Positions 35,273-44,412 of a DNA stretch of 64,000 nt are shown piece by piece. Where the stretch lies: positions 1,054,001 to 1,118,000 of the forward strand of contig NZ_CP075584.1 of the NCBI RefSeq assembly GCF_027594785.1. The letters are read 5' to 3'. The position numbers and the translations under genes were made by a program. A model generated the notes under the pieces. That model made no database searches. It was not told the DNA's origin and was given only the letters and a program-made list of their open reading frames with translations. Source of the DNA: Cryobacterium breve. GTDB lineage: Bacteria > Actinomycetota > Actinomycetes > Actinomycetales > Microbacteriaceae. How positions within the stretch are numbered: the stretch's first letter is position 1; every line of letters begins with the position of its first letter.

Positions 35273-36508
35273 ATGCCTGGCTCCCGTGAGATCGTACCCA
35301 CCGCGACCATACCGGGTGCCTGGCGGCGCACCGCCCGGGGCGCCGGCCTCCTGGGCGCGGACGGCACGATCGCCGCCACCATCTTCGCCGAGATGAGCGC
35401 ACTCGCCGCTCGCACCGGTGCGATCAATCTCGGGCAGGGGTTCCCGGACGAGGACGGCCCCGTCGAAGTACTCGACGCCGCCCGCCAGGCCATCACGGAC
35501 GGGGTCAACCAGTACCCGCCTGGCCGCGGCTTCCCCGTTCTTCTCGACGCGATCGCGCGTCACCAGCAGCGTTTCTACGGTCTCGCCGTCGACCCGGAGA
35601 CCGAAGTCCTCGTGACCGCTGGGGCGACAGAGGCGCTCGCCGCGACGATCCTCGCCTTGATCGAGCCCGGCGACGAGGTCGTGACGTTCGAACCGTTCTA
35701 TGACGCGTACGGCGGCCTGATCGCGCTCAGCGGCGGCCTGCACCGCACCGTGCGCCTGCATGCGCCAGACTTCCAGCCGGACCTCGACGAGCTCAGTTCC
35801 GCGATCACCGATCGCACCCGCCTCATTCTCCTGAACAACCCGCACAACCCGACGGGGACCGTGTTCCCGCGCGAGACGCTCGAGCTCATCGTCCGGCTCG
35901 CCGAACAGCACAACGCGATCATCGTCACCGACGAGGTCTACGAACACCTCACCTTCGGTGTGCGGCACCTGCCCGTCGCGACCCTCCCCGGGGCATTCGA
36001 GCGCACCGTGACGATCTCTTTCGGCGGGAAGACGTTCAACACGACGGGGTGGAAGATCGGCTGGCTGACGGCACCGCCCGCGCTCGTGACGGCAATCCTC
36101 GCGGTCAAGCAGTTTCTGACCTACGTGAACGGCGCGCCGTTCCAGCCGGCGATCGCCAGGGGGCTCGATCTCCCGGACTCGTACTTCACCGGTATCGCCA
36201 CTTCGCTGGAGGGCAAGCGTGACGTCCTCGAGCGTGGCCTGGTCGCCGCGGGCTTCGCCGTGTCGCGTCCGAGCGGTTCGTACTTCATCGTGGCGGATGC
36301 CGCCCCGCTCGGCTACGCGGACGGTGCGGACTTCTGCCGCGAACTTCCCGCCCTCGCGGGCGTCGTGGCCGTTCCGATCGGAGCGTTCTGCAGCCCGGAG
36401 CACCGGCCGCAGTATGCCTCGCTCGTGCGCTTCGCCTTCTGCAAGAAGGTCGACCTGCTCGAGCAGGCTGCGACCCGGCTGGCCGCCCTGAGACCGGCCG
36501 CCCGCTAG
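35273..36508 (+). CDS. Class I/II PLP aminotransferase (kynurenine/methionine aminotransferase-like)
   Basis: This 411-residue fold-type I aminotransferase shows NLGQGFPDEDGP and QYPPGRGFPVLLDAIA near the N-terminus, NNPHNPTGTVF near residue 185, TDEVYEHLTF near 223 and the PLP lysine in SFGGKTFNTTGWKIGW near 257. The closest type is the YbdL/kynurenine aminotransferase group, which acts on methionine or aromatic amino acids; the substrate is an inference. TAGTTT lies 6 nt before ATG 35273 and there is no Shine-Dalgarno, so a leaderless mRNA is likely. It is divergent from the HtrA gene across 204 nt that hold no other gene. Confidence 0.88.
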   Translation: MPGSREIVPTATIPGAWRRTARGAGLLGADGTIAATIFAEMSALAARTGAINLGQGFPDEDGPVEVLDAARQAITDGVNQYPPGRGFPVLLDAIARHQQRFYGLAVDPETEVLVTAGATEALAATILALIEPGDEVVTFEPFYDAYGGLIALSGGLHRTVRLHAPDFQPDLDELSSAITDRTRLILLNNPHNPTGTVFPRETLELIVRLAEQHNAIIVTDEVYEHLTFGVRHLPVATLPGAFERTVTISFGGKTFNTTGWKIGWLTAPPALVTAILAVKQFLTYVNGAPFQPAIARGLDLPDSYFTGIATSLEGKRDVLERGLVAAGFAVSRPSGSYFIVADAAPLGYADGADFCRELPALAGVVAVPIGAFCSPEHRPQYASLVRFAFCKKVDLLEQAATRLAALRPAAR

Positions 36509-36511
36509 CTC

Positions 36512-36628
36512 GGTTCGGGCCCGCAACCCTTCGGGCCCGAACCGATTCGACGGAGATTCCGGTTTTTCAGTACGTGGGACGGTGAAAACCGGCCCACAAC
36601 CTCAAAAAATCCGTCGAATCGGTTCGGG
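36512..36628. repeat. Nested inverted repeats between convergent genes
   Basis: A 12-bp hairpin (36512-36523 with 36532-36543) overlaps a larger 19-bp perfect inverted repeat (36536-36554 with 36610-36628). Within that is a third pair, CCGGTTTTTCA (36559-36569) with TGAAAACCGG (36583-36592). The element lies between the aminotransferase (+) and the Old Yellow Enzyme gene (-). It may be a bidirectional terminator or a small palindromic element. Confidence 0.8.
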
Positions 36629-36649
36629 GCGGTGACTACTCGGCGGTGA

Positions 36650-37729
36650 CTACTCGGCGGTGGCGAGGGCCGGGTAGTCCGTGTAGCCGGCGGCCGTGCT
36701 GCCGTAGAGGGTCTGTGCGTCGAGGGCGTTGAGCGGCAGGTCGTCGCGCCAGCGGTGCACGAGGTCGGGGTTGGCGATGACGGCGCGTCCCACGACGACG
36801 GCGTCAGCGACATTGTCGGCCAGGATGGCCATGGCCTCTGCCCGGGTCGTGACGGTGCCGAAGCCGGTGTTGATCAGGAGCGGTCCGCCGAAGCGGGCGC
36901 GCAGTCCCTGGATCAGGTCGCCGGTCGGGTCCTGGTGCAGGACGCTGAGGTAGGCGAGGCCGAGCGGGGCCAGCCCGTCGACCAGAGCGGTGTAGGTGGC
37001 GAGCGTCTCTGCGGCATCCGTCTCGAGGACGTCCTGGATGTTGTGCTCCGGAGAGATGCGGATCCCGACCCGGCCGGCGCCGATCGCGGCGGCAACGGCG
37101 GTCGCGACCTCGATCACGAAGCGGGCGCGGTTCGCGGGCGAGCCGCCATGGGCATCCGTGCGCTGGTTCGAGGCCGGTGAGAGGAACTCGTGCAGGAGGT
37201 AGCCGTTGGCACTGTGGATCTCGACGCCGTCGAGCCCGGCCGCGATGGCGTTCTGCGACGCCCGCACGAATTCCGCGACGATGCCGGGGAGTTCGTCCTC
37301 GGTCAGCGCGTGCGGCACCGGGTAGGGCTTCTTGCCCTCCGGGGTGTGCGTCTCGCCGGCGATGGCGATCGCGCTCGGCGCGACGATGTCGTAGCCGCCG
37401 TTGACGAGGTCGTGCGAGACCCGGCCGGCGTGCATGACCTGGGCGACGATGAGGCCGCCGGCCTCGTGCACGGCGGACGCGACGGAACGCCAGCCGTCGA
37501 CCTGCTCAGCGGTCACGAGCCCCGGCTGGCCGGTGTATCCCTGTCCGGCGTGGCTCGGGTAGACCCCCTCGGACACAATCAGGCCGAGGGATGCGCGCTG
37601 GCGGTAGTGTTCGACCACCATCGGTCCGGGGATGCCGTCGAGGCCGGCCCGGGTGCGGGTCAGAGGCGCCATCACGAGGCGGTTCGGCAGGTGGAGGTCG
37701 CCGAGGGTCAGCGGGGAGAACAAGGTCAC
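36650..37729 (-). CDS. Old Yellow Enzyme-family NADH:flavin oxidoreductase
   Basis: This 359-residue TIM-barrel flavoenzyme of the NemA/OYE group has LFSPLTLGDLHLPNRLVMAPLTR at the N-terminus, AQVMHAGRVSH near residue 96, GVEIHSANGYLLHEFLSP near 167 and a DAVVVGRAVIANPDLV phosphate site near 312. It reduces activated alkenes or nitroesters using NAD(P)H and FMN. GTG 37729 has AAGAG 6 nt upstream. A 14-bp duplication (36631-36658) covers its stop codon and repeats the last two codons downstream. It is divergent from the hydrolase gene across 230 nt with no gene. Confidence 0.92.
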   Translation of the reverse strand: MTLFSPLTLGDLHLPNRLVMAPLTRTRAGLDGIPGPMVVEHYRQRASLGLIVSEGVYPSHAGQGYTGQPGLVTAEQVDGWRSVASAVHEAGGLIVAQVMHAGRVSHDLVNGGYDIVAPSAIAIAGETHTPEGKKPYPVPHALTEDELPGIVAEFVRASQNAIAAGLDGVEIHSANGYLLHEFLSPASNQRTDAHGGSPANRARFVIEVATAVAAAIGAGRVGIRISPEHNIQDVLETDAAETLATYTALVDGLAPLGLAYLSVLHQDPTGDLIQGLRARFGGPLLINTGFGTVTTRAEAMAILADNVADAVVVGRAVIANPDLVHRWRDDLPLNALDAQTLYGSTAAGYTDYPALATAE

Positions 37730-37959
37730 AGTCGCTCTTTTCGTAGTACGGAGGGTGCGCCGGGCGCGGCCGAACCGGCCGGCGCAGGAAAGACGCAGGG
37801 TGCGCTGCAGACAACGGGCCCGGGCCCGTTCCTATTCCACACGCGTTCCCTACCGTCGTCCGCCGGCGGCTCGCCCGAGCCTGGCCGGGCCGGGTTTCGA
37901 TCGGTCCTGTCCTTTTGTGCGCCGGCAAACCGATTGCCCCGGGGCGACGAATACCTGTC

Positions 37960-39047
37960 ATGACCACCCTGCTGACACGAACTCCCGACCGAACGGCGCG
38001 GCCCGCATCCCCGGCGCCTCTCGTGCCGGCCGGGACGCCCGTGACCGAAATGCGGCAGGAGGAGTATTGCCCGTTCCCGCTCTCGACAGACGCCCGCGCC
38101 TTCGGCCTGACCACGAGTTCTCGATGCGCCTCGGCTCGGGCACACTTGTGGTTCGGCACGGCCGCCGCACGGGTAGCGACACGGCGACGGTCCTCCTGCA
38201 CGGGGCCGCCGGTTCCTGGACCACCTGGACCCCGCTCCTCTCGGCGGCGGCGTCCGACGGCTCGACACGCCCGGGCTCCACGGGCTCCGTTCCCTCCGGC
38301 GCACTCGCGCTCACCGACCTGATCATTCCCGACCTGCCCGGCTGGGGCGACAGCGCTGCAGCGGATGCCTCGGGCCGGCACTCCGCCCGGCCCGCCCCGG
38401 GCATCACGTCGGTGGTGGCCTTGATCGCCGAAACCGCCCGTGCACTCGGCTACGAGCACTGGCACGTGATCGGGCATTCCCTCGGCGGTTTCCTCGCCCT
38501 CGAACTGGCCGCACTCGAACCTGTCGCTACCGTGTCGGTCTCCCTCGTGTCGGCGACGACGTTCTCAGTGGTCGACAGCGTGCGGCATCCGCTGACCCGC
38601 TTCACCCTGTTGCCCGGGTACAGCGCCCTGCTCGGTGTGATGCGCGCCCTCGCGGTCGTCGAGCCGGCCGGCCGCGGTCTCGTGCGCCGGCTCGACCGGG
38701 TAGGGGTGCTCCGCACCCTCACCGCGCCCCTGTTCAGCCGGGTCCATGCTGTGCACGCGAGCGTGATCTCGGCCCTCGCGACGGAAGTCCGCCCCCGGGC
38801 GTTCGCCGCGGCATCCGCCCTCGCCGGAGCCCATGACCCGGCGCGGTCATGGTCGCGGATCACCTGCCCCGTGCACGCGATCCAGGGCGACGCGGACGTC
38901 TTCGTCGCCGACTCGGACCGCGCCCGGCTCGCCGCCGTCATTCCCGGCTTCGTCTCGCGAACGATCCCGGGCACGGGCCACTTCGCCCACATCGAGAAGC
39001 CCTTCGCAGCCCTCGAAGCGCTGGCGCTGCTCGAAGCGCGCCCGTAA
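37960..39047 (+). CDS. Alpha/beta-hydrolase, apparent frameshift near the N-terminus
   Basis: The alpha/beta-hydrolase core is clear: VLLHGAAGSWTTW (oxyanion strand), the nucleophile elbow IGHSLGG, an Asp in QGDADVFVADSD and the His in GTGHFAHIEKP. Hydrolysis of an ester or similar small molecule is likely. The region before ATG 38124 is open in the frame of ATG 37960. One missing base near 38105 (GGCC for GGGCC) would join the two as AFGPDHEFSMRLGSG, giving about 362 residues. If that is wrong, the gene is 38124-39047. It is convergent with the SDR gene. Confidence 0.75.
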
Positions 39048-39060
39048 CCCGCTCCAACCT

Positions 39061-39124
39061 CCGCGAGAGTACATTTTTGGCCCTTAACCACGTGGTTTAA
39101 AGGGCCAAAAATGTACTCTCGCGG
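39061..39124. terminator. 64-nt near-perfect palindrome between convergent genes
   Basis: The arms CCGCGAGAGTACATTTTTGG and their reverse complement surround a central ACCACGTGGT; the only asymmetry is one extra T and one extra A in the right half. The hairpin lies 14 nt after the hydrolase stop and 18 nt past the convergent SDR stop. It is probably a bidirectional terminator. Confidence 0.75.
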
Positions 39125-39141
39125 GTCGTCAGAGCCGACGG

Positions 39142-39877
39142 TCAGTTGTGCGGAATGCCGATCGTCAGGCCGCCGTCGATGACGAACTCGGCGCCGGTGG
39201 AGTAGCTGGACTCGTCGCTCGCCAGGTACAGGACCAGGTTGGAGACCTCTTCCGGCTTGGCGCCGCGGCTGCAGCGGGATCTCGACCATGTCGACGTCGA
39301 GGGACTTCGTCATGGCGGTCTCGATGAAGCCGGGGTGGATCGAGTTCACGCGGATGCCGAGGGGCGCCACGTCGAGGGCGACCGACTTCGTGATGCCGCG
39401 CACGCCGAACTTCGACGCGACGTAGGCGTGCAGGCCGGCGCTGCCGAGGAGACCCTCGACCGACGACACGTTGATGATCGAGCCGCCGCCGCGGCGTGAG
39501 AGCGCGGGGATGGCCGCCCGCATGCCAAGGAAGGTCCCGGTCAGGTTGATCTCGATCGTGCGGGTCCAGACGTCGATCGGGAAGCTCTCGATCGGCGCTG
39601 CGCTCGCGATTCCGGCGTTGTTGACGAGGACGTCCAGCCCTCCGAACGTCTCCACGGCGAACAGCACGGCAGCCGACCAGTCATCGGCGTCGGTGACGTT
39701 GAGGTGCACGTAGCGTGCCGCCGGGCCGAGTTCGGCCGCCATGGCCTCGCCTTCGGTGTCGAGGAGGTCTCCGATGACCACCTGGGCGCCCTCTGCGATC
39801 AGCCGGCGCGCGTGCGACGCTCCCATTCCGCGGGCACCGCCACTGATCAGTGCCACTTTGCCTTGAACGCGGCCCAT
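39142..39877 (-). CDS. Classical short-chain dehydrogenase/reductase, one apparent frameshift
   Basis: This SDR is of the 3-alpha-hydroxysteroid or FabG-like type: [14 protein letters not shown] near residue 12, [10 protein letters not shown] near 87, the catalytic Ser in [11 protein letters not shown], and [10 protein letters not shown] with Tyr and Lys. Near 39267 the coding strand has CAGCCGCGG where CAGCGCGG is needed. Correction gives [20 protein letters not shown] and the ending [12 protein letters not shown], 244 residues. The AGAGAGGTGG before ATG 39877 is a good Shine-Dalgarno. A TetR gene is divergent 154 nt away and probably represses it. Confidence 0.85.
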
Positions 39878-40031
39878 GATGACCACCTCTCTCTTCGGGT
39901 TCAGAGAATCTGTACTCTACTCAAAAATGAGCGTACTCCGTTATATTGGAAACAGCTGATTGAACCTACGATTGAGAAAGCCCCGGGTCGGCACCTGCCC
40001 GGGAAGCAGCCGACCCAGAGTGAGGACTCCC

Positions 40032-40757
40032 GTGCGCGTACCAGACGAAGGCCACACACCGGTCGTCGATGCCGCCGCCGATGCCACCGTCGGCACTGCC
40101 ACTCCCGGCCGCCGCGAGCGCAACAAGCGTGACAAGCAGAGCCGCATCCTCGCGGCAGCCGAGGATCTCTTCGCCGACCGCGGTTACGCGTCCGTCACGA
40201 CGCAGGACATCGCTGATCGCGCGGATGTCGCGGCAGGGACACTCTTCAGGTACGCGACCTCGAAGCCCGAACTTCTCCTGATGGTCTTCAACGAGGAGTG
40301 GCGCCGGGCCCTGAACCCCAGCCGGCGGGATGCCGCGGCAGCGGACGCACCCGTCACCCCGACGGACGCGATCATGGACCTGCTCCTCCCCCTGCTGAGA
40401 TCCGCCGCGCGCCACCCGGAGAACACCGCCTATTACCAGCGCGAAATCCTGTGCGGAGAGCCCACCGGCGCGTACCGCATCGAGGCGCTCGAACTCGCCG
40501 ACGGACTCGAGGCCGCCATCGCGACCGTGCTCGGCGGATACGGGAGACCGGCCGCCGAAGGACCGGAGCGACTCCGACCGGGAGTCGATCCGGCACTCGC
40601 GGCGCGCAGCATCTTCTCGCTCCTCAATCTCGCCCTGATCCGGTGCGGACTCGGCCGGGAACCGATGGAAAACCTGCCGGATGCCCTCCGCTCGGAGATC
40701 GACCTCGTGCTGCACGGCATCGTCGAGCGCGTACCGGCGCATCCCGCCGAGGCCTGA
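40032..40757 (+). CDS. TetR-family transcriptional regulator
   Basis: This 241-residue regulator carries an N-terminal TetR helix-turn-helix at about residues 28-75 (SRILAAAEDLFADRGYASVT, then ADVAAGTLFRYATSKPELL) and a ligand-binding C-terminal domain. GTG 40032 has GAGG 6 nt upstream; an in-frame GTG at 40020 and a TTG at 39960 are alternatives. TATATT at 39942-39947 is a plausible -10. The intergenic region to the divergent SDR carries TACTCA and TGAGcGTA around 39917-39936, a possible imperfect operator. The SDR is its likely target. Confidence 0.85.
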   Translation: MRVPDEGHTPVVDAAADATVGTATPGRRERNKRDKQSRILAAAEDLFADRGYASVTTQDIADRADVAAGTLFRYATSKPELLLMVFNEEWRRALNPSRRDAAAADAPVTPTDAIMDLLLPLLRSAARHPENTAYYQREILCGEPTGAYRIEALELADGLEAAIATVLGGYGRPAAEGPERLRPGVDPALAARSIFSLLNLALIRCGLGREPMENLPDALRSEIDLVLHGIVERVPAHPAEA

Positions 40758-40770
40758 CGCTTCCCTTGTA

Positions 40771-40800
40771 TTGACCGGGGATTACGACCACACTTAATGT
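40771..40800 (+). promoter_or_regulatory. Promoter for the DUF7882 gene
   Basis: TTGACC (40771-40776) and TAATGT (40795-40800) are spaced by 18 nt, a good vegetative promoter arrangement. They predict a leader of about 70 nt before ATG 40874. Confidence 0.5.
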
Positions 40801-40873
40801 GCGACCCAAGCGGATGCCCCACAAGGGCGGTCTGCCGTTCGCGAGAGGAATCACCGACCGAAAGCGGCACCCC

Positions 40874-41260
40874 ATGGGTTCGTTGACGTATGACCGGGTC
40901 ACCGTCGAATTCGACGACAGGATCCTTGCGCACCTGCAAATCGTGATCGTGCAGAAGTTGCGTCGCGGCGAAAGTTTCCTGTTGTCCTGGCGGAATGCCG
41001 CAGAGGCCGGAGACGGTCGCAGTTCGGCCTGGCTGCACCCGGCCATCCCGCTTTACTTCAAGTTCTCCGGCGGCCAGCCGCCGACCATCAATCCGCTCTG
41101 GCTCGCCCAGCTCACCCGATCGGCGAACAGCTCCCAGGGGCTCGTCGCCACGGGCGAGGAACGAGCCATGTCGGATCAGGACCACGCGAAGCGCCCGGAA
41201 CCCGGCTTCCGTTCCCGGGCCGCCGCGGCCTCTCAGGAGACGATCGCAAGCGAAGGCTGA
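40874..41260 (+). CDS. DUF7882-type small protein
   Basis: This 128-residue protein starts MGSLTYDRVTVEFDDRILAH and contains LQIVIVQKLRRGESFLLSW and GRSSAWLHPAIPLYFKFSGG, a pattern I recognise from a small protein family abundant in Microbacteriaceae, often as an ATP-dependent DNA ligase-annotated homologue. The function is unknown. The C-terminal 35 residues are polar and Ala/Glu/Arg-rich. A GAGAGGAAT at about 40841-40849 is far from the ATG, so translation initiation is not obvious. It is convergent with the nitrilase-family gene. Confidence 0.7.
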   Translation: MGSLTYDRVTVEFDDRILAHLQIVIVQKLRRGESFLLSWRNAAEAGDGRSSAWLHPAIPLYFKFSGGQPPTINPLWLAQLTRSANSSQGLVATGEERAMSDQDHAKRPEPGFRSRAAAASQETIASEG

Positions 41261-41281
41261 GCCTTCACCTGTTCTCGCCGG

Positions 41282-42138
41282 TCAGAGCTCGACGACCCCG
41301 AAGCGCCGAAGCCGGAGGGCGGGGTTGACGGCACGCACCTGCTCGAGGCGGGCCGAGGTGAGCCAGGCGACGCCGACATCCGTGGTCTCACCGATCGTGA
41401 CGAGTTCGACCCCCATCGGATCGACGATCATGCTCGTGCCGACGCCGATCGGCGGGGCGTGGTCGGCGGCGGCGACGTAGACCGTGTTCTCGATCGCCCG
41501 GGCGGTGAGAAGGGTGCGCCACTGCTGCTCTTTGAGCGGGCCTCGCACCCACTCGGCGGGCACGAGCACGAGCTCGGCACCCGCGTCGACGAGCCGCCGG
41601 GTGACCTCCGGGAAACGGATGTCGTAGCAGGTCTGCAGCCCGACGGTCAGCCCTCCGACAACGAACGTCTGCGGTGCCTCGATCGAACCGGGCAGCACCC
41701 AGTCGGATTCGCGCTCCCCGAAGGCGTCGTAGAGGTGAAGCTTGCGGTAGCGCGCGAGAAGTTCGCCCGTCGGCCCGACCGCGACGAGGGTATTGCAGAA
41801 CCGCCCGGCCACGGCGGCCGTCTCGAGCATGCCCGCGACGATGACGAGGCCGAGGCCCTCGGCGAGCGCCGCCAGTCCCGTCACGAACGGACCGTCGACC
41901 GGCTCGGCGGCCGCGACGAACGCGGGCCCGAGCACAGGCTCGAAGAACGCGGAGTATTCGGGGAACACGACGGTTGCGCTCCGCGGGCGGCCGCGATGCC
42001 GGCCAGGCGGGTGATCTCGGCGAGGTTCGCCTCCCGGTCCGGACCGGGAACGAACTGGGCGACGGCGACACCGGCGGCGGGCGGATCGACAATCGCCACC
42101 CGGGCGGGCGAGGGCGCGGCGGACGGGGTTTCGACCAT
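41282..42138 (-). CDS. Carbon-nitrogen hydrolase (nitrilase superfamily), one apparent frameshift
   Basis: The Glu-Lys-Cys triad is visible: Glu in VVFPEYSAFF, Lys in YRKLHLYDAF, Cys in LQTCYDIRFPE. The enzyme most resembles omega-amidase or deaminated-glutathione amidase (Nit) proteins, acting on small amides. The N-terminus (VAVAQFVPGPDREANLAEI) is in another frame; one base is missing near 41975 (RGAxTVVFPEY), and corrected the protein is about 285 residues. TAGGCT lies 6 nt before ATG 42138, indicating a leaderless message. It is divergent from the response-regulator gene. Confidence 0.85.
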
Positions 42139-42255
42139 GGCGCCAGCCTAGCCACGGCGAACGCCGCTGGGAGCGGAAAACGCAGACTGGTCACGCTCCG
42201 CACCGGGAACGTGCCAGCATGAAGAGGTACCGGCGCACGAGCAAAAGGGGCGGGC

Positions 42256-42933
42256 ATGACGAAGATCCTGGTCGTGGAAGACGACGAACAAATGGGTGCA
42301 CTGATCGAGCGCGGACTCGAGGCAGAAGGCTACGAGATCGTCAGGGTCGGGAACGGGATGGACGCCCTGATCGCGATCAACAACAACGAATTCGACCTTG
42401 CGGCCATCGACGTGATGCTGCCGCAGATGACGGGGTTCGAGATCTGCCGGCGCATCCGCGACTCCGGCAACACCATGCCGGTCCTGCTCCTGACCGCCAG
42501 GGACACCGTCGACGACCGGGTCTTCGGACTCGACAGCGGAGCGGACGACTACCTCACCAAGCCGTTCGCCTTCCTCGAGCTCACCGCCCGGGTCAGGGCC
42601 CTGCTCAGGCGCCAGTCGATGGCGACGCCCCTGAGCCTCGAACTCGGCAACCTCGCGATCGATTCCCGGGACCTCAAGGTGACCGTGGCCGGCCGGTCCG
42701 TCTCGATGAGCCCCAAGGAGGTCGCACTGCTCCGCCTGCTCTGCAGCCGGGCCGGCACCACGGTCGACCGCACGACCATCCTCGAAGAGATCTGGAACGG
42801 GACGGAACACATCGACCCGAACATCGTCGACCAGTACATCAGCTATCTGAGGCGCAAGATCGACTCCGCGGCCGCCGGGATGCGGATCGTGACCGTACGC
42901 GGGTCCGGGTATGCCGTGGAACTCGTCGAGTGA
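42256..42933 (+). CDS. OmpR/PhoB-family response regulator
   Basis: This 225-residue regulator has a receiver domain with acidic residues VVEDDEQ near position 9, phosphoacceptor Asp 52 in AAIDVMLPQ, Thr in LLLTARD near 80 and Lys in LTKPFAF near 102. A C-terminal winged helix (PKEVALLRLLC, then VDQYISYLRRKID and VRGSGYAVEL) binds DNA. It is encoded 13 nt upstream of its sensor kinase and forms a two-component system whose signal is unknown. A GGGGC stretch 5 nt before ATG 42256 is a weak Shine-Dalgarno. Confidence 0.93.
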   Translation: MTKILVVEDDEQMGALIERGLEAEGYEIVRVGNGMDALIAINNNEFDLAAIDVMLPQMTGFEICRRIRDSGNTMPVLLLTARDTVDDRVFGLDSGADDYLTKPFAFLELTARVRALLRRQSMATPLSLELGNLAIDSRDLKVTVAGRSVSMSPKEVALLRLLCSRAGTTVDRTTILEEIWNGTEHIDPNIVDQYISYLRRKIDSAAAGMRIVTVRGSGYAVELVE

Positions 42934-42946
42934 CCGGGGCGCGTCC

Positions 42947-44329
42947 ATGAGGTTGCCCGGGCTGTCGATCCGGGCCCGCATCACCGTCGGCAGTCTCGTG
43001 ATCGCCGCCGTCCTGTTCAGCGGAGCCTGCGGTGTTCTTCCGCGGCGAGGTCGAGGCGATCCTGATCGAGACGACGACGACGCTGCTGCACAGCGACGCC
43101 GCCCCGATCGTGACCGACCTGATCCGCAATCCGACCGAGCCGATCGACGGCCCGAGCGAAGGCCAGCTCATCGCGATCGTCGGTCCGGACGGCCAGATCT
43201 CCAAGTCGTCCCTCCCGATCGCGCTCCGAAAACGCGTCCCTGAGCTCGCGAAGATCGGCGAGACGCCGCAGACGATCGATGCCGGCAACGCCCGCTACCT
43301 CGTCGCCGCGACAACGGCCGTGACCAACAAGGGCAACTGGGTCGTCATCACGGCGCGGAACGAGGAGGCGCTCGGCCTGCTGCTCGACGAACTGGCCCGG
43401 GTGCTCATCATGGGCACCGTGCTGCTGACCGTCGGCTTCGGCCTCGCGTCCTGGCTCCTGACCGGAGCTGCCCTCCGCCCGGTCAACCGGCTGCGGAAGG
43501 AGGCCGAGAGCCTGAGCACGACCGGGTCCTCCGCTCAATTGCTCGTCCCGGCGGGCCGGGACGAGGTCAGCCGGCTCGCGGTCACGCTCAACGACTTCAT
43601 TTCCCGGCTGCGCCGCAGCATCGACAGGGAGAAGCAGGTCGTGTCGGATGCGAGTCACGAGCTGCGCACTCCCCTCGCCGTGCTCAAGGCACAACTCGAG
43701 CTCGCCCATCTCAATTCCGGCGACGCCCCAGCCCTCGAGGCGGACATCGACGACGCATCCCACACCGTCGACCGCCTCTCCAGACTGGCCACCAATCTGT
43801 TGGAACTGTCCAAGCTCGAGGGTCAGCAGGCCCCGCCTGAGTGCGGCTGGGACAACCTGATCGCCGAGATCTCGGCCTCTGTCGACCGCGCCAGGGTGGT
43901 GCGGAACGGGGAGGACCTCGACGTCGACTACGAGATCGAGGGCGAAGATCCGACCGGCCGCTACGCGATATCGGTGACCAACGTCGGGCAACTCGTCGAC
44001 AACCTCATCTCGAACGCCATCAACGCAATGGGAGGCAGAGGCGCTGTCACCGTCACGCTCCGCAGTCTCCCGGATGGCGCGATGCTGAGCGTCGTGGACA
44101 CGGGACCGGGATGCCGGAATCGTTCATCCCGGTCGCCTTCGCCCGGTTCTCCCGCCCGGAACATTCCCGGGCGAGCGGATCGATCGGTTCTGGGCTCGGC
44201 CTTGCGATCGTCCACGCCATCGTGACGCGGGCGAAGGGTTCCATCGGCCTGCGCAACACGGGGACGGGCCTGGCCATCGACATCCGCCTGCCCCGCAGTA
44301 CCCGCACCGGACCGGGCCCCCGGGCCTGA
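42947..44329 (+). CDS. Sensor histidine kinase, two apparent frameshifts
   Basis: This membrane kinase is paired with the preceding response regulator. It has an N-terminal helix (ARITVGSLVIAAVLF), an extracellular sensor of about 130 residues, a second helix near residue 160, a HAMP-like linker, the phospho-His in DASHELRTPLAVLKAQ near 236, the N box DNLISNAINAM and G boxes DTGPGMPES and GSGLGLAIVHAI. Two single-base events split it: GAGCCTG for GAGCTG at 43023-43029, and a missing G near 44109 (CCGGGATG). Corrected length is about 460. The sensor domain gives no ligand hint. Confidence 0.86.
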
Positions 44330-44412
44330 CGGGAACGCAAACTGAGAGCCTTCGCAGGCGCCCGATGCGCCGCTGTCGGGAAACCCCCGACCGGGTGGCA
44401 TAACGTATTGGA

